64,000 nt of DNA, taken from Synechococcus sp. Cruz-7E5 (GTDB lineage Bacteria > Cyanobacteriota > Cyanobacteriia > PCC-6307 > Cyanobiaceae). The notes under the pieces were generated by a model. That model did not search any database. It was given only the letters and a program-made list of their open reading frames with translations, and had not been told where the DNA came from. Both the position numbers and the translations under genes were made by a program. The stretch covers positions 1 to 64,000 of the forward strand of contig NZ_JAGQCE010000009.1 of the NCBI RefSeq assembly GCF_024345995.1. Reading direction: 5' to 3'. Shown piece after piece: positions 49,512-58,966 of the stretch; the stretch's first letter is position 1, and each line of letters starts with the position of its first letter.

Positions 49512-49868
49512 TCAGGCCAGGCGATCGAAGGGGCCCAGCAGGTCCAGCTGATCGTCATCCCCATCAGCGTCGTCGCTGTCGCCGCCGTCCTCCTGGAGGC
49601 TGGGCAGGGGGATTTCGATCGAACTCACCAGCTGGATCACATCGCGCAGGCGCATCGAATCGGCAAACCAGCCCATCGCCTGCTCCATGTCGCCCCGTTG
49701 CTCCGCCTCGACCGACTGTTCCTGATGCACCTCGGCCAGCAGGGCCAGCCAGCAGAGGCAACGGGCCTGAACGACGGAGAGGTCGAGTTCATCAGGCTGG
49801 CTGCGGGCGATCCGCTCACCCTCCTGCTGAACCAGCAAGCGCAGACGCAGATCGTGAAGCTCGTTCAT
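49512..49868 (-). CDS. Hypothetical helical protein with acidic tail
   Basis: A 118-residue protein, mostly helical (ELHDLRLRLLVQQEGERIAR; AMGWFADSMRLRDVIQLVSS), with a very acidic C-terminus (EDGGDSDDADGDDDQLDLLG). No motif, membrane helix or signal. It is on the same strand as the preceding small gene and upstream of it. Family not recognised. Confidence 0.65.
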   Translation of the reverse strand: MNELHDLRLRLLVQQEGERIARSQPDELDLSVVQARCLCWLALLAEVHQEQSVEAEQRGDMEQAMGWFADSMRLRDVIQLVSSIEIPLPSLQEDGGDSDDADGDDDQLDLLGPFDRLA

Positions 49869-49952
49869 GCAGGGATCACGGCCTTCTCAACGCTAGCCAG
49901 GGAGCCCTGCTTGGGAAGGCCACCACCGGTAGCGTTCCCTACCAAGTGAGTA

Positions 49953-50026
<74 letters not shown>

Positions 50027-50089
50027 CAGGCTGTTCATTATCGGCATGGGGCGTTCCCTGAGGCCAGACCCCTCTGCCTACAGTCGGGA

Positions 50090-50500
50090 GTGAAAGCAGG
50101 CGAGGTGGTCGCGATCGAAGGGGGGAGATCAGTTTCGGCTGGTGACTCCGGCTTCGGTTGAGGAAAGTCCGGGCTCCCCAATGGCCAGGCTTGCTGGGTA
50201 ACGCCCAGTGCGGGTGACCGTGAGGAGAGTGCCACAGAAACACACCGCCGATGGCAGGGGGCTCGCTCCCTGATCAGGTAAGGGTGCAAGGGTGCGGTAA
50301 GAGCGCACCAGCAGCATCGAGAGGTGCTGGCTCGGTAAACCCCGGCTGGGAGCAAGGCCCAGGGACAACGGTTGGCCATGACACCCGTCCCGACACAAGT
50401 GCGCCGCTCGAGGCCGTCGGTAACGGCGGTCCCAGACAGATGCCCACCCTGGTCCGCTGCGGCGGGCCGGAACAGAACCCGGCTTATGTCCTGCTTTCAC
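50090..50500 (+). ncRNA. rnpB: RNase P RNA
   Basis: The closing P1 helix is visible as GTGAAAGCAGG (50090-50100) with CCTGCTTTCAC (50490-50500), a perfect 11-base match. The core signatures are TTGAGGAAAGTCCGGGCTCC (50159-50178) and GTGCCACAGAAACACACCGC near 50230, followed by the GGTAAACCC-type segment and the 3' conserved ACAGAACCCGGCTTA before P1 closes. Length about 411 bases, type A architecture. It processes tRNA 5' ends with the protein RnpA. Ends are good to a few bases. It lies directly upstream of rnc. Confidence 0.95.
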
Positions 50501-50526
50501 CCTTTCAAGCCTCCGCAGGGAGGCCA

Positions 50527-51291
50527 ATGGTCCTCCGCGAAGCCCCCGTGCCCCTGAGTGACGAGCGCCGCCTCCGCCTGGTGGGGTTCCTCGCGGTCCT
50601 CGGGCTGGCCGAGGCCAGGTGCCCCGACCTCGACCTCGCCCCGATCGAGGAGGCCCTCACCCACAGCTCCGCCGGCCGGCCCTGCAACCACGAACGGCTG
50701 GAGTTTCTCGGCGACGCCGTGCTGCGGCTGGTGGCGGCGGAATACCTGGAGCGCCACCACCAAGCCCTGGACGTCGGCCAGCGCTCGGCCCTGCGGGCCC
50801 AGTTGGTGAGCGACCGCTGGCTGGCAGAGCTGGCAGAGCGCTGCGGCATCGAGGCGATGGTGCACCTCGGACCGGTGGCTGCAGGCGACAGTGCAGCACG
50901 GCAGACGATCCGCGCCGAAATCTGCGAAGCCCTGATCGGCGGGCTCTACGAGGCCACAGGCAGCCTGGCGCCGGTGCACAGCTGGCTCACACCCCACTGG
51001 CAACGCAGCGCCAGTGAGCTCCTGGCCGATCCCTACCGCCACAACTGGAAGACGGGTCTGCAGGAGTGGAGCCAGGCCCGGGGGCTCGGCCTGCCCCGCT
51101 ACCTCTGCGAGGAACGCAGCCGTCTCCACGGCGACCCCAGACGCTTTCACTGCTCCGTGAACCTGAACGGCCAGCCGCTGGGTGAGGGCTGGGGAGGCTC
51201 AAGGCGCGACGCCGAGCAACAGGCGGCCCGCATGGCCCTGTCAAAGCGGCAGGGGTTCAGCTCGCTTCCAGCGTCGTCAGAGGCATCGTGA
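50527..51291 (+). CDS. rnc: Ribonuclease III
   Basis: This 254-residue enzyme has the RNase III signature ERLEFLGDAVLRLVAAEYLE, the second acidic cluster in RAEICEALIGGLYEATG and a C-terminal double-stranded RNA binding domain (HCSVNLNGQPLGEGWGGS, RRDAEQQAARMAL). Start is the ATG at 50527, because the longer frame lies inside rnpB. It cleaves structured RNA, including rRNA precursors. Its end overlaps the ndhS gene by 35 bases tail-to-tail. Confidence 0.94.
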   Translation: MVLREAPVPLSDERRLRLVGFLAVLGLAEARCPDLDLAPIEEALTHSSAGRPCNHERLEFLGDAVLRLVAAEYLERHHQALDVGQRSALRAQLVSDRWLAELAERCGIEAMVHLGPVAAGDSAARQTIRAEICEALIGGLYEATGSLAPVHSWLTPHWQRSASELLADPYRHNWKTGLQEWSQARGLGLPRYLCEERSRLHGDPRRFHCSVNLNGQPLGEGWGGSRRDAEQQAARMALSKRQGFSSLPASSEAS

Positions 51292-51472
51292 CCAGCTTGT
51301 CCCAGTTCCCCCCCTCGAACAGCACCGCCGCCTGGCTGCCGCTGATGCGCTGCACGAAGCCCCGGTAGCCGTTGTAAATGGAGCGTTGATCACGGACAAC
51401 GACGGTGGTGCCAGGCAGCACCAGCGGCGCCACAGGCTGTGCATCCACTGAAGAGGAATCAGCCGCAGCCAT
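51257..51472 (-). CDS. ndhS: NAD(P)H dehydrogenase subunit S (NDH-1)
   Basis: A 71-residue protein matching the small SH3-like NdhS of the photosynthetic NDH-1 complex: LPGTTVVVRDQRSIYNGYRG and AAVLFEGGNWDKLVTMPLTT are the family's core blocks. NdhS helps dock ferredoxin on the cytosolic arm for cyclic electron flow. It is short and lies convergent to rnc and divergent to rimM. The identification rests on the FEGGNWDKL motif and size. Confidence 0.8.
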   Translation of the reverse strand: MAAADSSSVDAQPVAPLVLPGTTVVVRDQRSIYNGYRGFVQRISGSQAAVLFEGGNWDKLVTMPLTTLEAS

Positions 51473-51527
51473 GGAGGGAACGCACGAGTAAGTCCATTAT
51501 CGAGCTGATCGGCAGGATGGGGCGCAG

Positions 51528-52106
51528 ATGCGCGGCGGATCAGTCGATGGTGGGTCGATGGTGAGCGAAGGGGACGGGCCCGAGGCGTGGCTGGTGGTAG
51601 GGAAAGTGGTGGCGGCCCAGGGGCTGCAGGGGGAGCTGCGGGTGGTGCCCCGCACCGATTTTCCTGAGCGCTTCACACGGCCTGGACAGCGCTGGCTGCG
51701 CCGGGCCCTGGAACCCGCCCGTGCCGTGCAACTGCTCTCGGGCCGTCAATTGCCCGGCCGGGAGCTGTTCGTGGTGCGGCTGGAGGGGGTCGGCACGCGG
51801 GAGGAGGCCGAGGCTCTGGTGCACCAGGATCTGCTGGTGGAAGCAGGCGATCGGCCCCGCCTGCAGGAGGGGGAGTTCCACCTTCTCGACCTGCAGGGAC
51901 TGCAGGTGCGCCTGGCCCCCCAGGGCGAGGTGATCGGCACCGTGGTGGATCTGATCCATGCCGGCAACGACCTGCTGGAGGTGGAGCTCAACGGTGAGCC
52001 GACCCGGCGGGCGCTGATTCCCTTCGTGGAGGCGATCGTTCCGCGGGTGGACATTGCCGGCGGCTGGCTGGAGATCACCCCACCTCCGGGGCTGCTCGAC
52101 CCGTGA
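51528..52106 (+). CDS. rimM: 16S rRNA processing protein RimM
   Basis: This 192-residue protein has an N-terminal RimM domain ([28 protein letters not shown]) and a C-terminal PRC-barrel ([39 protein letters not shown]). It aids 30S maturation through ribosomal protein S19 and the 16S 3' domain. Start is ATG 51528, or MVSEG at 51558. Divergent from ndhS by 55 bases. Confidence 0.94.
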   Translation: MRGGSVDGGSMVSEGDGPEAWLVVGKVVAAQGLQGELRVVPRTDFPERFTRPGQRWLRRALEPARAVQLLSGRQLPGRELFVVRLEGVGTREEAEALVHQDLLVEAGDRPRLQEGEFHLLDLQGLQVRLAPQGEVIGTVVDLIHAGNDLLEVELNGEPTRRALIPFVEAIVPRVDIAGGWLEITPPPGLLDP

Positions 52107-52187
52107 GGGTCTGGCTGACGGCTGACGCTCCAGGGCGTTCCCCATAGGATTCGAGCCAGCATTGCCCTGACTCAGGTGGATCCGACG

Positions 52188-53672
52188 ATGAGCCCAGCGG
52201 CTTCCCTCGTTCCAGTGATCCTCTGCGGCGGCACCGGCACCCGCCTCTGGCCCCTCTCGCGAGCCAGCTATCCGAAGCAATACTGGCCTCTGGCCGGCAG
52301 CGGCGAGGAGACCCTGCTGCAGCAGACCCAGTTGCGGCTCAAGGGGCTGAACCAGCTGGGCGCTCCGCTGCTGATCTGCAACGAGGATCACCGCTTCATC
52401 GTGGCCGAGCAGATGCGCCAGATCGGGGTTGAGCCCGGCGCGATCCTGCTGGAGCCCCTCGGTCGCAATACGGCGCCGGCCATCGCGGTGGCGGCCCTGC
52501 ATGCCACCAGCCGGGGGGAGGATCCCCTGCTGCTGGTGCTCGCCGCAGATCACGTCATTCAGGATGGAGCGCGCTTCCGCGCCACTGTCGAGGCCGGCCG
52601 CGCCGCCGCCGAAGGCGGACTGCTGGTGGCCTTCGGCATCGTGCCAACGGCTCCGGAAACCGGGTACGGCTACATCGAGGCGGTGGAACCCCTGCCCCAG
52701 GCCACCCCTGGTCGGGTCGAGCCGTCGATCCCGGCCCCCACTCCGATCGCGCGCTTCGTGGAGAAACCCGATGCGGCCACGGCGGAGGCCTTTCTGGCCA
52801 GTGGCCGCTTCACCTGGAACAGCGGCATGTTCCTCTTCCGCGCCAGCGCCATCCTGGCTGAGCTGGAGCGGCTGGCGCCGGAGGTGGTGAGCTGCTGCCG
52901 CGGGGCCATCGACCACGACAGCGCCGACCTTGATTTCCTGCGCCTGGAGCGGGAGTCGTTCGCCAGCTGCCCCAATGTCGCCATCGACGTGGCGGTGATG
53001 GAGCGCACGGGGCTGGGCGCTGTGCTGCCACTGGAGGCGGGCTGGAGCGATGTGGGCAGCTGGAGCGCCCTCTGGGACACGGGAGAGCGCGACAGCGACG
53101 GCAACGTCCTGCGCGGACGGGTGATCAGCGAGGGCTCTCGCAACTGCTACCTGCGCAGCGAGCACCGGCTGGTGGTGGGTCTGGGAGTGGAGGATCTGGT
53201 GGTGATCGAAACCGATGACGCCGTGCTGGTGGCCCACCGCGACCGGGCCCAGGACGTGAAGACGATCGTGAACCGCCTCGCCGCCAGCGGCAGCCCCGAG
53301 GGCAAGGCTCACCGGCGCATCTACCGGCCCTGGGGCTCCTACGACGGCATCGTCGAGGGGAGGCGCTGGCAGGTCAAGAAGATCGTGGTCAATCCCGGCG
53401 CCAGCCTCTCGCTGCAGATGCACCACCACCGCGCTGAGCACTGGGTGGTGGTGCAAGGCACGGCCGTCGTGGAAAAGGACGGCGTCGAGGAACTGGTGGG
53501 TGAGAACCAGAGCACCTACATCCCCCTGGGCGCCAAGCACCGGCTCAGCAATCCCGGCAAGATCCCCGTGGAGATGATCGAGGTGCAGAGCGGCCCTTAT
53601 CTCGGCGAAGACGACATCGTCCGCTTCGAGGATCGCTACGGGCGCTCGGACATGAGCCTTCCGGTCCGCTGA
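52188..53672 (+). CDS. manC: Mannose-1-phosphate guanylyltransferase / mannose-6-phosphate isomerase
   Basis: This 494-residue two-domain protein has an N-terminal nucleotidyltransferase (VILCGGTGTRLWPLSRASYP, YPKQYWPL, FVEKPDAATAEAFLASG, NSGMFLF). A C-terminal cupin of the type II phosphomannose isomerase follows (RPWGSYDGIVEGRRWQVKKI, LQMHHHRAEHWVVVQGTA). It yields GDP-mannose for polysaccharide, glycoprotein or GDP-sugar synthesis. ATG 52188 fits the family better than the GTG at 52176. It complements the UDP-sugar enzymes elsewhere in the window. Confidence 0.94.
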   Translation: MSPAASLVPVILCGGTGTRLWPLSRASYPKQYWPLAGSGEETLLQQTQLRLKGLNQLGAPLLICNEDHRFIVAEQMRQIGVEPGAILLEPLGRNTAPAIAVAALHATSRGEDPLLLVLAADHVIQDGARFRATVEAGRAAAEGGLLVAFGIVPTAPETGYGYIEAVEPLPQATPGRVEPSIPAPTPIARFVEKPDAATAEAFLASGRFTWNSGMFLFRASAILAELERLAPEVVSCCRGAIDHDSADLDFLRLERESFASCPNVAIDVAVMERTGLGAVLPLEAGWSDVGSWSALWDTGERDSDGNVLRGRVISEGSRNCYLRSEHRLVVGLGVEDLVVIETDDAVLVAHRDRAQDVKTIVNRLAASGSPEGKAHRRIYRPWGSYDGIVEGRRWQVKKIVVNPGASLSLQMHHHRAEHWVVVQGTAVVEKDGVEELVGENQSTYIPLGAKHRLSNPGKIPVEMIEVQSGPYLGEDDIVRFEDRYGRSDMSLPVR

Positions 53673-53703
53673 CATCTCCGGTACGCCGATCTCTGCGACC
53701 CGC

Positions 53704-55839
53704 TCAGTCAGGGCCGGCCAGCACGGTCCCGATCAGCTCGGCCCACCGAAATCCGGCTGCACGCACAGCTGCCAGAGCCGCCTCCGCCTCGGACTCCGGC
53801 ATGGCCGCCAGCAGCGGACCGCAGGTCTGGGGGTCGATCAGCAGCTCCTGCAGGGGGGCCGTAATCGGCACGGCCTGAACCCTGCCGCTCTCCAGCTCCT
53901 CCCAGGCGCTGCGGTTGGCGGGCGCCAGGCTGCTGGCGAAACCCTGCTTCAGCAGCTCCACCGCCCCGGGGAATGCCGGCAGCACCTCCAGCTTCAACTC
54001 CACCCGCAGAGGCCCCGGCGAGGCGCGCAGCATCTCACTGAGGTGCCCCAGCAGCCCGAACCCGGTGACATCGGTGCAGGCACGGCAGCCATGGGCGGCC
54101 AGCAGCTCCACGAGCGACTGCTGGCTCTGGGCCATCACCTCCAGAGCCCCATCGATCCACTCCGGCTCCGCCGCTCCGGCCATGGCGCCCGCGAAGAGCA
54201 CGCCGCTCCCGATCGGACGGCTGAGCAGCAACCGATCACCGGCGGCCAGATCGCCCTTGGCCCAGAACCGGCCCGGCTCACAGCGGCCGTTCACACTCAG
54301 GGCAAGGCTGAGTCCCTCAGCGGCGCTGCGCTGCTCCAGGGTGTGCCCCCCCACCAGCCGGGCACCGAGGGAATCGAGCACTGAGCGCACCCCGGCCAGG
54401 GTCTGCAGCAACCATTCCTCCTGCAACGCCGCCCTTCCCCGCGGCAGAGTCACCAGGGCCTGGACACTCTCCACCCGGGCGCCACAGGCCCAGAGGTCGG
54501 AGCAGGCATGCAGGGCGGTCAGCCGCCCGTTCAGCCAGTCGTCACCTACCAGGGCGGGGAAGCCATCGAGGCTCTGCAACACCAGTCCTTCCTCAGGGGA
54601 ACCGGCGATCAAGGCGGCATCGTCAGCGCCAATCGGAGCCCCATCCGCCTGTCCGGCTCCAGCTGCGGCCCCACTCAGCCGCTCCAGGGCAGCGCGCAGG
54701 GGAGCGGCGCCCAATTTGGCGGCGCAGCCCCGGCAAGGGCTCTGCTCGGCCATCGGAGCCAGAGCCTGGAAGCGGGTGATGAAGCGGCGGTCGATCCAGG
54801 CCTTGCACCGCCACAGCCAAAGGGAGGGACCCAGGCAGAGCGGTCCCCACAGGGCCAGAGCACGCGGTTGGCCATCGACGGCCCCACCATCCCCCAGCAG
54901 CTGCAGAGCATGGCGTGGCGGGTTCCAGCGGCGCAGGGGTTCAGAGCGCAGGGAGCGGCGCAGGTTGAACGCCAGCACGGGAGCCACCCGCACGGCCCAC
55001 ACCCCGCTGGGGGGGCGTGGCAGCGAGCGCACCAGGCCGCAGTCGCCGCAGGCGAACACACCGGGATGGCCCTCCACCTCCAGGCTGGCCTCCGTGAAGA
55101 CCCGTCCCGTGAGCGGGTCGCAGGGCAGACCGCCGGCCGCCAGCCAGAGCGGAGCCCGGCTGCCGGTGCAGCGCACAAGTGGACCCGATCCATGGGCCGA
55201 GGCCCTGGCATCAGCCCCGGGGTCCAGGCTCTGCAAGGGCACGCCCGCCGCCGCCAGCATCCGCTCCCCGGCCCGGTTGGCCGCAGGCGTCCCCAGGGCA
55301 AGGCTTTGCCCTCGCCGCACCAGCTCCACCCGCAGTCCCCGGGCCTTCAGGGCCAGGGCCACCTCCACCCCGGCCGCCCCGCCGCCCAGCACCCGGCAGG
55401 GAGTCGGGCCAGGTACAAGCGACTCCCACCAGTCCAGGAACGGCTCCAGCGGCTTGATCGCCATCCCACCCGTGCCCGTGGTGACAGCCCCCACATCCAG
55501 GCTGAGCCGGTCCCAGCACAGGGGGGGACGGCCGGCCAGCTGCAGCTCACGCTTGGCTGGATCCAGGCCGGTGATCTCGGCCCGCACGAAGCGCACCCCA
55601 GCACGATCGCAAAGGCGGCGGAGATCGATGGAGGCTTCGCGGCGGCTGTAAAGCCCTGCGATCAGGCCCGGCACCATGCCGCTGTAGAGAGCTGTGCTCG
55701 CACGACTCACGAGGGTGATCAGCGCCCCCCGGGGCAGGCCCTCCATGGCCCAGCGGCGCAGCAGCAGGGCATGGCTGTGGCCACCCCCGGCCAGGATCAG
55801 GTGCTGCTGGAGTGTCTCCTCAGTCCCCACGCGGCCCAT
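53704..55839 (-). CDS. selD: SelD fused to NADH-dehydrogenase-like flavoprotein
   Basis: This protein of about 711 residues combines two domains. The N-terminal pyridine-nucleotide-disulfide oxidoreductase-like domain has LILAGGGHSHALLLRRWA, CRVLGGGAAGVEVALALKAR and FACGDCGLVRSLP. The C-terminal selenophosphate synthetase has SPCRGCAAKLGAAPL, GADDAALIAG, DVTGFGLLGHL and LLIDPQTCGPLLA. The catalytic position is cysteine, not selenocysteine. Such NDH-SelD fusions are known in cyanobacteria. It would make selenophosphate for tRNA selenouridine or other uses. Start ATG 55839 overlaps the galE2 end by 20 bases, so it is coupled. Confidence 0.9.
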   Translation of the reverse strand: MGRVGTEETLQQHLILAGGGHSHALLLRRWAMEGLPRGALITLVSRASTALYSGMVPGLIAGLYSRREASIDLRRLCDRAGVRFVRAEITGLDPAKRELQLAGRPPLCWDRLSLDVGAVTTGTGGMAIKPLEPFLDWWESLVPGPTPCRVLGGGAAGVEVALALKARGLRVELVRRGQSLALGTPAANRAGERMLAAAGVPLQSLDPGADARASAHGSGPLVRCTGSRAPLWLAAGGLPCDPLTGRVFTEASLEVEGHPGVFACGDCGLVRSLPRPPSGVWAVRVAPVLAFNLRRSLRSEPLRRWNPPRHALQLLGDGGAVDGQPRALALWGPLCLGPSLWLWRCKAWIDRRFITRFQALAPMAEQSPCRGCAAKLGAAPLRAALERLSGAAAGAGQADGAPIGADDAALIAGSPEEGLVLQSLDGFPALVGDDWLNGRLTALHACSDLWACGARVESVQALVTLPRGRAALQEEWLLQTLAGVRSVLDSLGARLVGGHTLEQRSAAEGLSLALSVNGRCEPGRFWAKGDLAAGDRLLLSRPIGSGVLFAGAMAGAAEPEWIDGALEVMAQSQQSLVELLAAHGCRACTDVTGFGLLGHLSEMLRASPGPLRVELKLEVLPAFPGAVELLKQGFASSLAPANRSAWEELESGRVQAVPITAPLQELLIDPQTCGPLLAAMPESEAEAALAAVRAAGFRWAELIGTVLAGPD

Positions 55840-56860
55840 AGCCCTGGGGATTGGCACTCTGCCAGGCCCAGCCATCGCGGCAGATGGCGTCGAGGTCGCG
55901 GTGCGTCCGCCAGGCCAGCCGCCGCTCAGCCAGCGATGGATCCGCCACCGTGGCCGCCACATCTCCTGACCGCCTGGGCACCAGGTCATAGGGAACGGGG
56001 GAGCCGCAGGCCCGCTCGAAGGCGGCCACCACCTCCAGGACCGAATGGCCCCGGCCGCTGCCCAGGTTGAGGGTGAGCAACTGGGGGGGCTCGACCATCA
56101 GCACCTCCAGGGCCGCCCTATGACCGTCGGCCAGATCCATCACGTGGATGTAATCGCGGACGCCGGTGCCGTCAGGGGTTGGCCAGTCGGAGCCGAACAC
56201 CTGCAGCCGGGGCCGACGCCCCACCGCCACCTGGCTCAGAAAGGGGAAGAGGTTGTTGGGGATGCCGCCTGGATCCTCGCCGATGCGGCCGCTGGGGTGG
56301 GCACCGACGGGATTGAAATAGCGCAGGCGCGCCACCCGCCAGCCCGGCTCGCTGGCCCACACATCGGCCAGCATCTGCTCCACCGCCGCCTTGGTGTAGC
56401 CGTAGGGGTTCACTGGAGCGACCCGGGCGCATTCGGCGATCGGCACCGTCTCCGGGGCGCCGTAGAGCGTTGCACTGCTGCTGAAGACGATCGTGCGGCA
56501 GCCGGCCTGAACCATGGCCGCCAGCAGAGCGCGGCTGCCGCAGAGGTTGACGTCCCAGTAGCGCAGGGGATCGGCCACCGATTCAGCCACGGCCTTGAGA
56601 CCGGCGAAATGAACCACGGCCTCGATCGGCGCCGCAGCGAAGGCCCGCTTCAGGTCGGCGCCGCTGCGCAGATCGCCTTCGATCAGCTGCAGCCGTGGGG
56701 CGGCCAGCGGGCCGGCCAGCTCCTGGACGCGTCTGAGGGCTTCGGGTGAACTGTTGGAAAAGTCGTCGAGCACCACCAGCTCATGACCCGCCTCCAGCAG
56801 CACCAGGCAGGTGTGGCTGCCGATGAAGCCAGCACCGCCGGTGATCAGCAGCTGGCTCAT
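55820..56860 (-). CDS. galE: UDP-glucose 4-epimerase (second copy)
   Basis: This 346-residue extended SDR has GGAGFIGSHTCLVLLEAG, the catalytic serine/tyrosine regions SSSATLYG and NPYGYTKAAVEQML, and WPTPDGTGVRDYIHVMDLAD. It is clearly a different paralogue from the galE at 9.2-10.2 kb. The ATG at 56860 overlaps the stop of the DUF2126 gene in an ATGA, and selD begins within its end, so it belongs to the glgP-DUF2126-galE-selD run. Probable role in galactose or glucan metabolism. Confidence 0.92.
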   Translation of the reverse strand: MSQLLITGGAGFIGSHTCLVLLEAGHELVVLDDFSNSSPEALRRVQELAGPLAAPRLQLIEGDLRSGADLKRAFAAAPIEAVVHFAGLKAVAESVADPLRYWDVNLCGSRALLAAMVQAGCRTIVFSSSATLYGAPETVPIAECARVAPVNPYGYTKAAVEQMLADVWASEPGWRVARLRYFNPVGAHPSGRIGEDPGGIPNNLFPFLSQVAVGRRPRLQVFGSDWPTPDGTGVRDYIHVMDLADGHRAALEVLMVEPPQLLTLNLGSGRGHSVLEVVAAFERACGSPVPYDLVPRRSGDVAATVADPSLAERRLAWRTHRDLDAICRDGWAWQSANPQGYGPRGD

Positions 56861-58962
56861 GCCAGCCTCAGATCGAGGGTGCGCAGACCGGCCGCCGGAG
56901 CGGGCCATGGGGCGCCGTGGACGCCCCAATCATCTTTGGGGTCAGGGGCCTCATTGGGCTCGAAGCTGATCCGATCCGATCCCTCTGCCCCCAGCTGGAA
57001 GCGAGCCGGGTCGGCGGCCGGGCCGCTGATCTCCAGCCGCAGCGGCAGGTGCGGATCGATGCAGGGGTGGAGGGAGGGATAGAGGCGGCTGTGGCGGTAG
57101 CGCAGGCCGAGCCAGCCGTCGCCCAGGGGAAGTTCCCGGCCGTTCAGTCGCAGCGAACAGGACTGCAGGAATGCCGTGTTGGCCTTCAGCTCAAGGCGCT
57201 GCAGGGAACTGTCCACGAAGCGGCTGGTGTTGCCCCCCTGAACCGGGGTATCGCAGAGCAGGGGCCATGGCTCGAGAGCCCTGCGAATCTCCAGCCTGGC
57301 TCCCTCCTGCTCCCAGCTCAGCAACAGCGGAAAACGCCACTCCCAGATGGCACGGAAAGGTTCAGGCTCCAGCACCAGGCCATCGCGCGCCAGCAGATCC
57401 AGCACCCCCTGGAGGTCGGACCAGATGGCCTGAGGCAGCTGCATCGCATCGTGGAGACGATCTCCGAAGGGCTCGAGCCGGGTGGGGCGGTGGGCCGGAT
57501 CGAGCAGATGGGCAGCCAGTGCGCTCCAGAGCAGGGCGATGGCCGCTGTCCAGTCGGGATCGGGCAGCGTTTCGATCGCCCGGAACTCGATCAGGCCCTG
57601 GCATCCGGCCGCCCAGGCGGGATTCCAGAACTTGTCGAAGCTGATCTCGCTGCGGTGGGTGTTGCCGCTGCGGTCGGCATGGAGGTGGCGCAGGGTCTCG
57701 CTGATCAGGATCCGCTGATCCCCCTCAGGAAGAGATTCGATCGCCCGGTGGGCCAGCTGCAGATCAAGGGAACTGGCGCTGCCTTCATCGAGGCGGGGGG
57801 CCTGGGACGCAGGTCCGACGGAACTGTTTCCGAACAGGTAGGAGAGGCTGGGGTGCCGCTGCCAGAAGCGCAGGATCCCCACCAGCCAGGCCGGTCTTGA
57901 AAAGAAAGGATTGGTCTCGAGGCTGGGGCCACCCCAGAGCAGATGGTTGCCACCGCCAGTTCCTTCCTGTCGATGATCCCCCACCTGCTTCCAGCTGCGC
58001 AGCCCCACCGCTTCCGAGGCCTCGCTCAGGGTACGGATCCAGAAGCTGTATTCAGCCCAGCCGTGGCAGACCGGCAGGTTCACCTCCAGCACGCCGGGAT
58101 CAGCCGTCAGGCCCAGCACGTTCCAGCGACCGTCGAGATCGTGAGGGAGGACGCCGCTGAGTTCGGGCTGGCTCCAACCGGCACTGGCCTCGGCGATCAG
58201 ATGCAGCAGCTGCTCCAGGGGCTGGCGGTGCAGGGGAGGCAGGAACAGGTTCCAACCACGGGGGCTCACCTCCAGGGTGAGCACCTGGCGCAGCACTCCC
58301 TCAGGAAAGTGCTGCAGCGGCAGGCGCAGCCCCGCCGGGCCGCTGGCTGGAAGCAGCTGGCGCAGGGGTTTGGCCAGGGGCCAGCGGGCCGCCTGCCAGC
58401 CTTCGGGGAGATCGGGTTCCTCCTCTGTCGGGATGCTGTGGGACAGGGGGACAGCCCAGACCTTGGAGCTGGGATCGAGGGGATCCTTGAGCCGCAGGGG
58501 GTGGACCTCATGGCCGAGGGCCTTGCCGATCCCATGGAGAAACTCCTCGGCCCGCTTGGCCGGCAGGGGGATGGGAGCAGCCTGATCGGCCGGGGATTGG
58601 GCCGATGCCTGCTGGGGCCATGGCACCAGCGGGCTGCCATCGAGGCCTGTGATCAGCCTCAGCGCCCAGCGTGGGTTGACCTCGCCGTCGTAGCGCTTAC
58701 CCGGGCAGTACATCAAGGTGCTGCCGGGCCAGACCCGCCGCTGCAGTTCGGCGGCCAGACGCCGAGCGTAGCTCAGCTTGGTGGGGCCATCGGCCGCCAC
58801 CGACCACTCGGCACCCTCGGGGTCGATCGGCACCACCGTGGGCTCACCGCCAAGGGTGAGCTGAATGCCTTTGGCACTCAGGCGCCGCTCCGCCTCCGCG
58901 GCGGTGACGGCCATCCAGCCGGGATCCACGGATGCGGGCCGGATCGACTCAGTGACCACCAT
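56857..58962 (-). CDS. DUF2126 protein (putative amidoligase-related)
   Basis: This 701-residue protein starts near ERRLSAKGIQLTLGGEPTVV, the signature opening of DUF2126, with GPTKLSYARRLAAELQRRVW and PGKRYDGEVNPRWALRL. Later blocks are NVLGLTADPGVLEVNLPVCH and GTGGGNHLLWGGPSLETNPF. DUF2126 is normally fused behind, or encoded beside, a transglutaminase-like protein; here no such domain is present in the chain or next door. It would be expected to act on peptides, as an amidoligase or peptide-modifying enzyme. The start (58962) is four bases after the glgP2 stop. Confidence 0.8.
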   Translation of the reverse strand: MVVTESIRPASVDPGWMAVTAAEAERRLSAKGIQLTLGGEPTVVPIDPEGAEWSVAADGPTKLSYARRLAAELQRRVWPGSTLMYCPGKRYDGEVNPRWALRLITGLDGSPLVPWPQQASAQSPADQAAPIPLPAKRAEEFLHGIGKALGHEVHPLRLKDPLDPSSKVWAVPLSHSIPTEEEPDLPEGWQAARWPLAKPLRQLLPASGPAGLRLPLQHFPEGVLRQVLTLEVSPRGWNLFLPPLHRQPLEQLLHLIAEASAGWSQPELSGVLPHDLDGRWNVLGLTADPGVLEVNLPVCHGWAEYSFWIRTLSEASEAVGLRSWKQVGDHRQEGTGGGNHLLWGGPSLETNPFFSRPAWLVGILRFWQRHPSLSYLFGNSSVGPASQAPRLDEGSASSLDLQLAHRAIESLPEGDQRILISETLRHLHADRSGNTHRSEISFDKFWNPAWAAGCQGLIEFRAIETLPDPDWTAAIALLWSALAAHLLDPAHRPTRLEPFGDRLHDAMQLPQAIWSDLQGVLDLLARDGLVLEPEPFRAIWEWRFPLLLSWEQEGARLEIRRALEPWPLLCDTPVQGGNTSRFVDSSLQRLELKANTAFLQSCSLRLNGRELPLGDGWLGLRYRHSRLYPSLHPCIDPHLPLRLEISGPAADPARFQLGAEGSDRISFEPNEAPDPKDDWGVHGAPWPAPAAGLRTLDLRLA

Positions 58963-58966
58963 CGGC

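Noticed and set aside
51540-53675. 711-codon minus-strand frame
   Set aside because: Complement of rimM and manC with no motif; high GC produces long shadow frames.
54508-56070. 520-codon plus-strand frame opposite selD
   Set aside because: Shadow of the SelD fusion and galE2; composition is low-complexity Gly/Gln/Pro.
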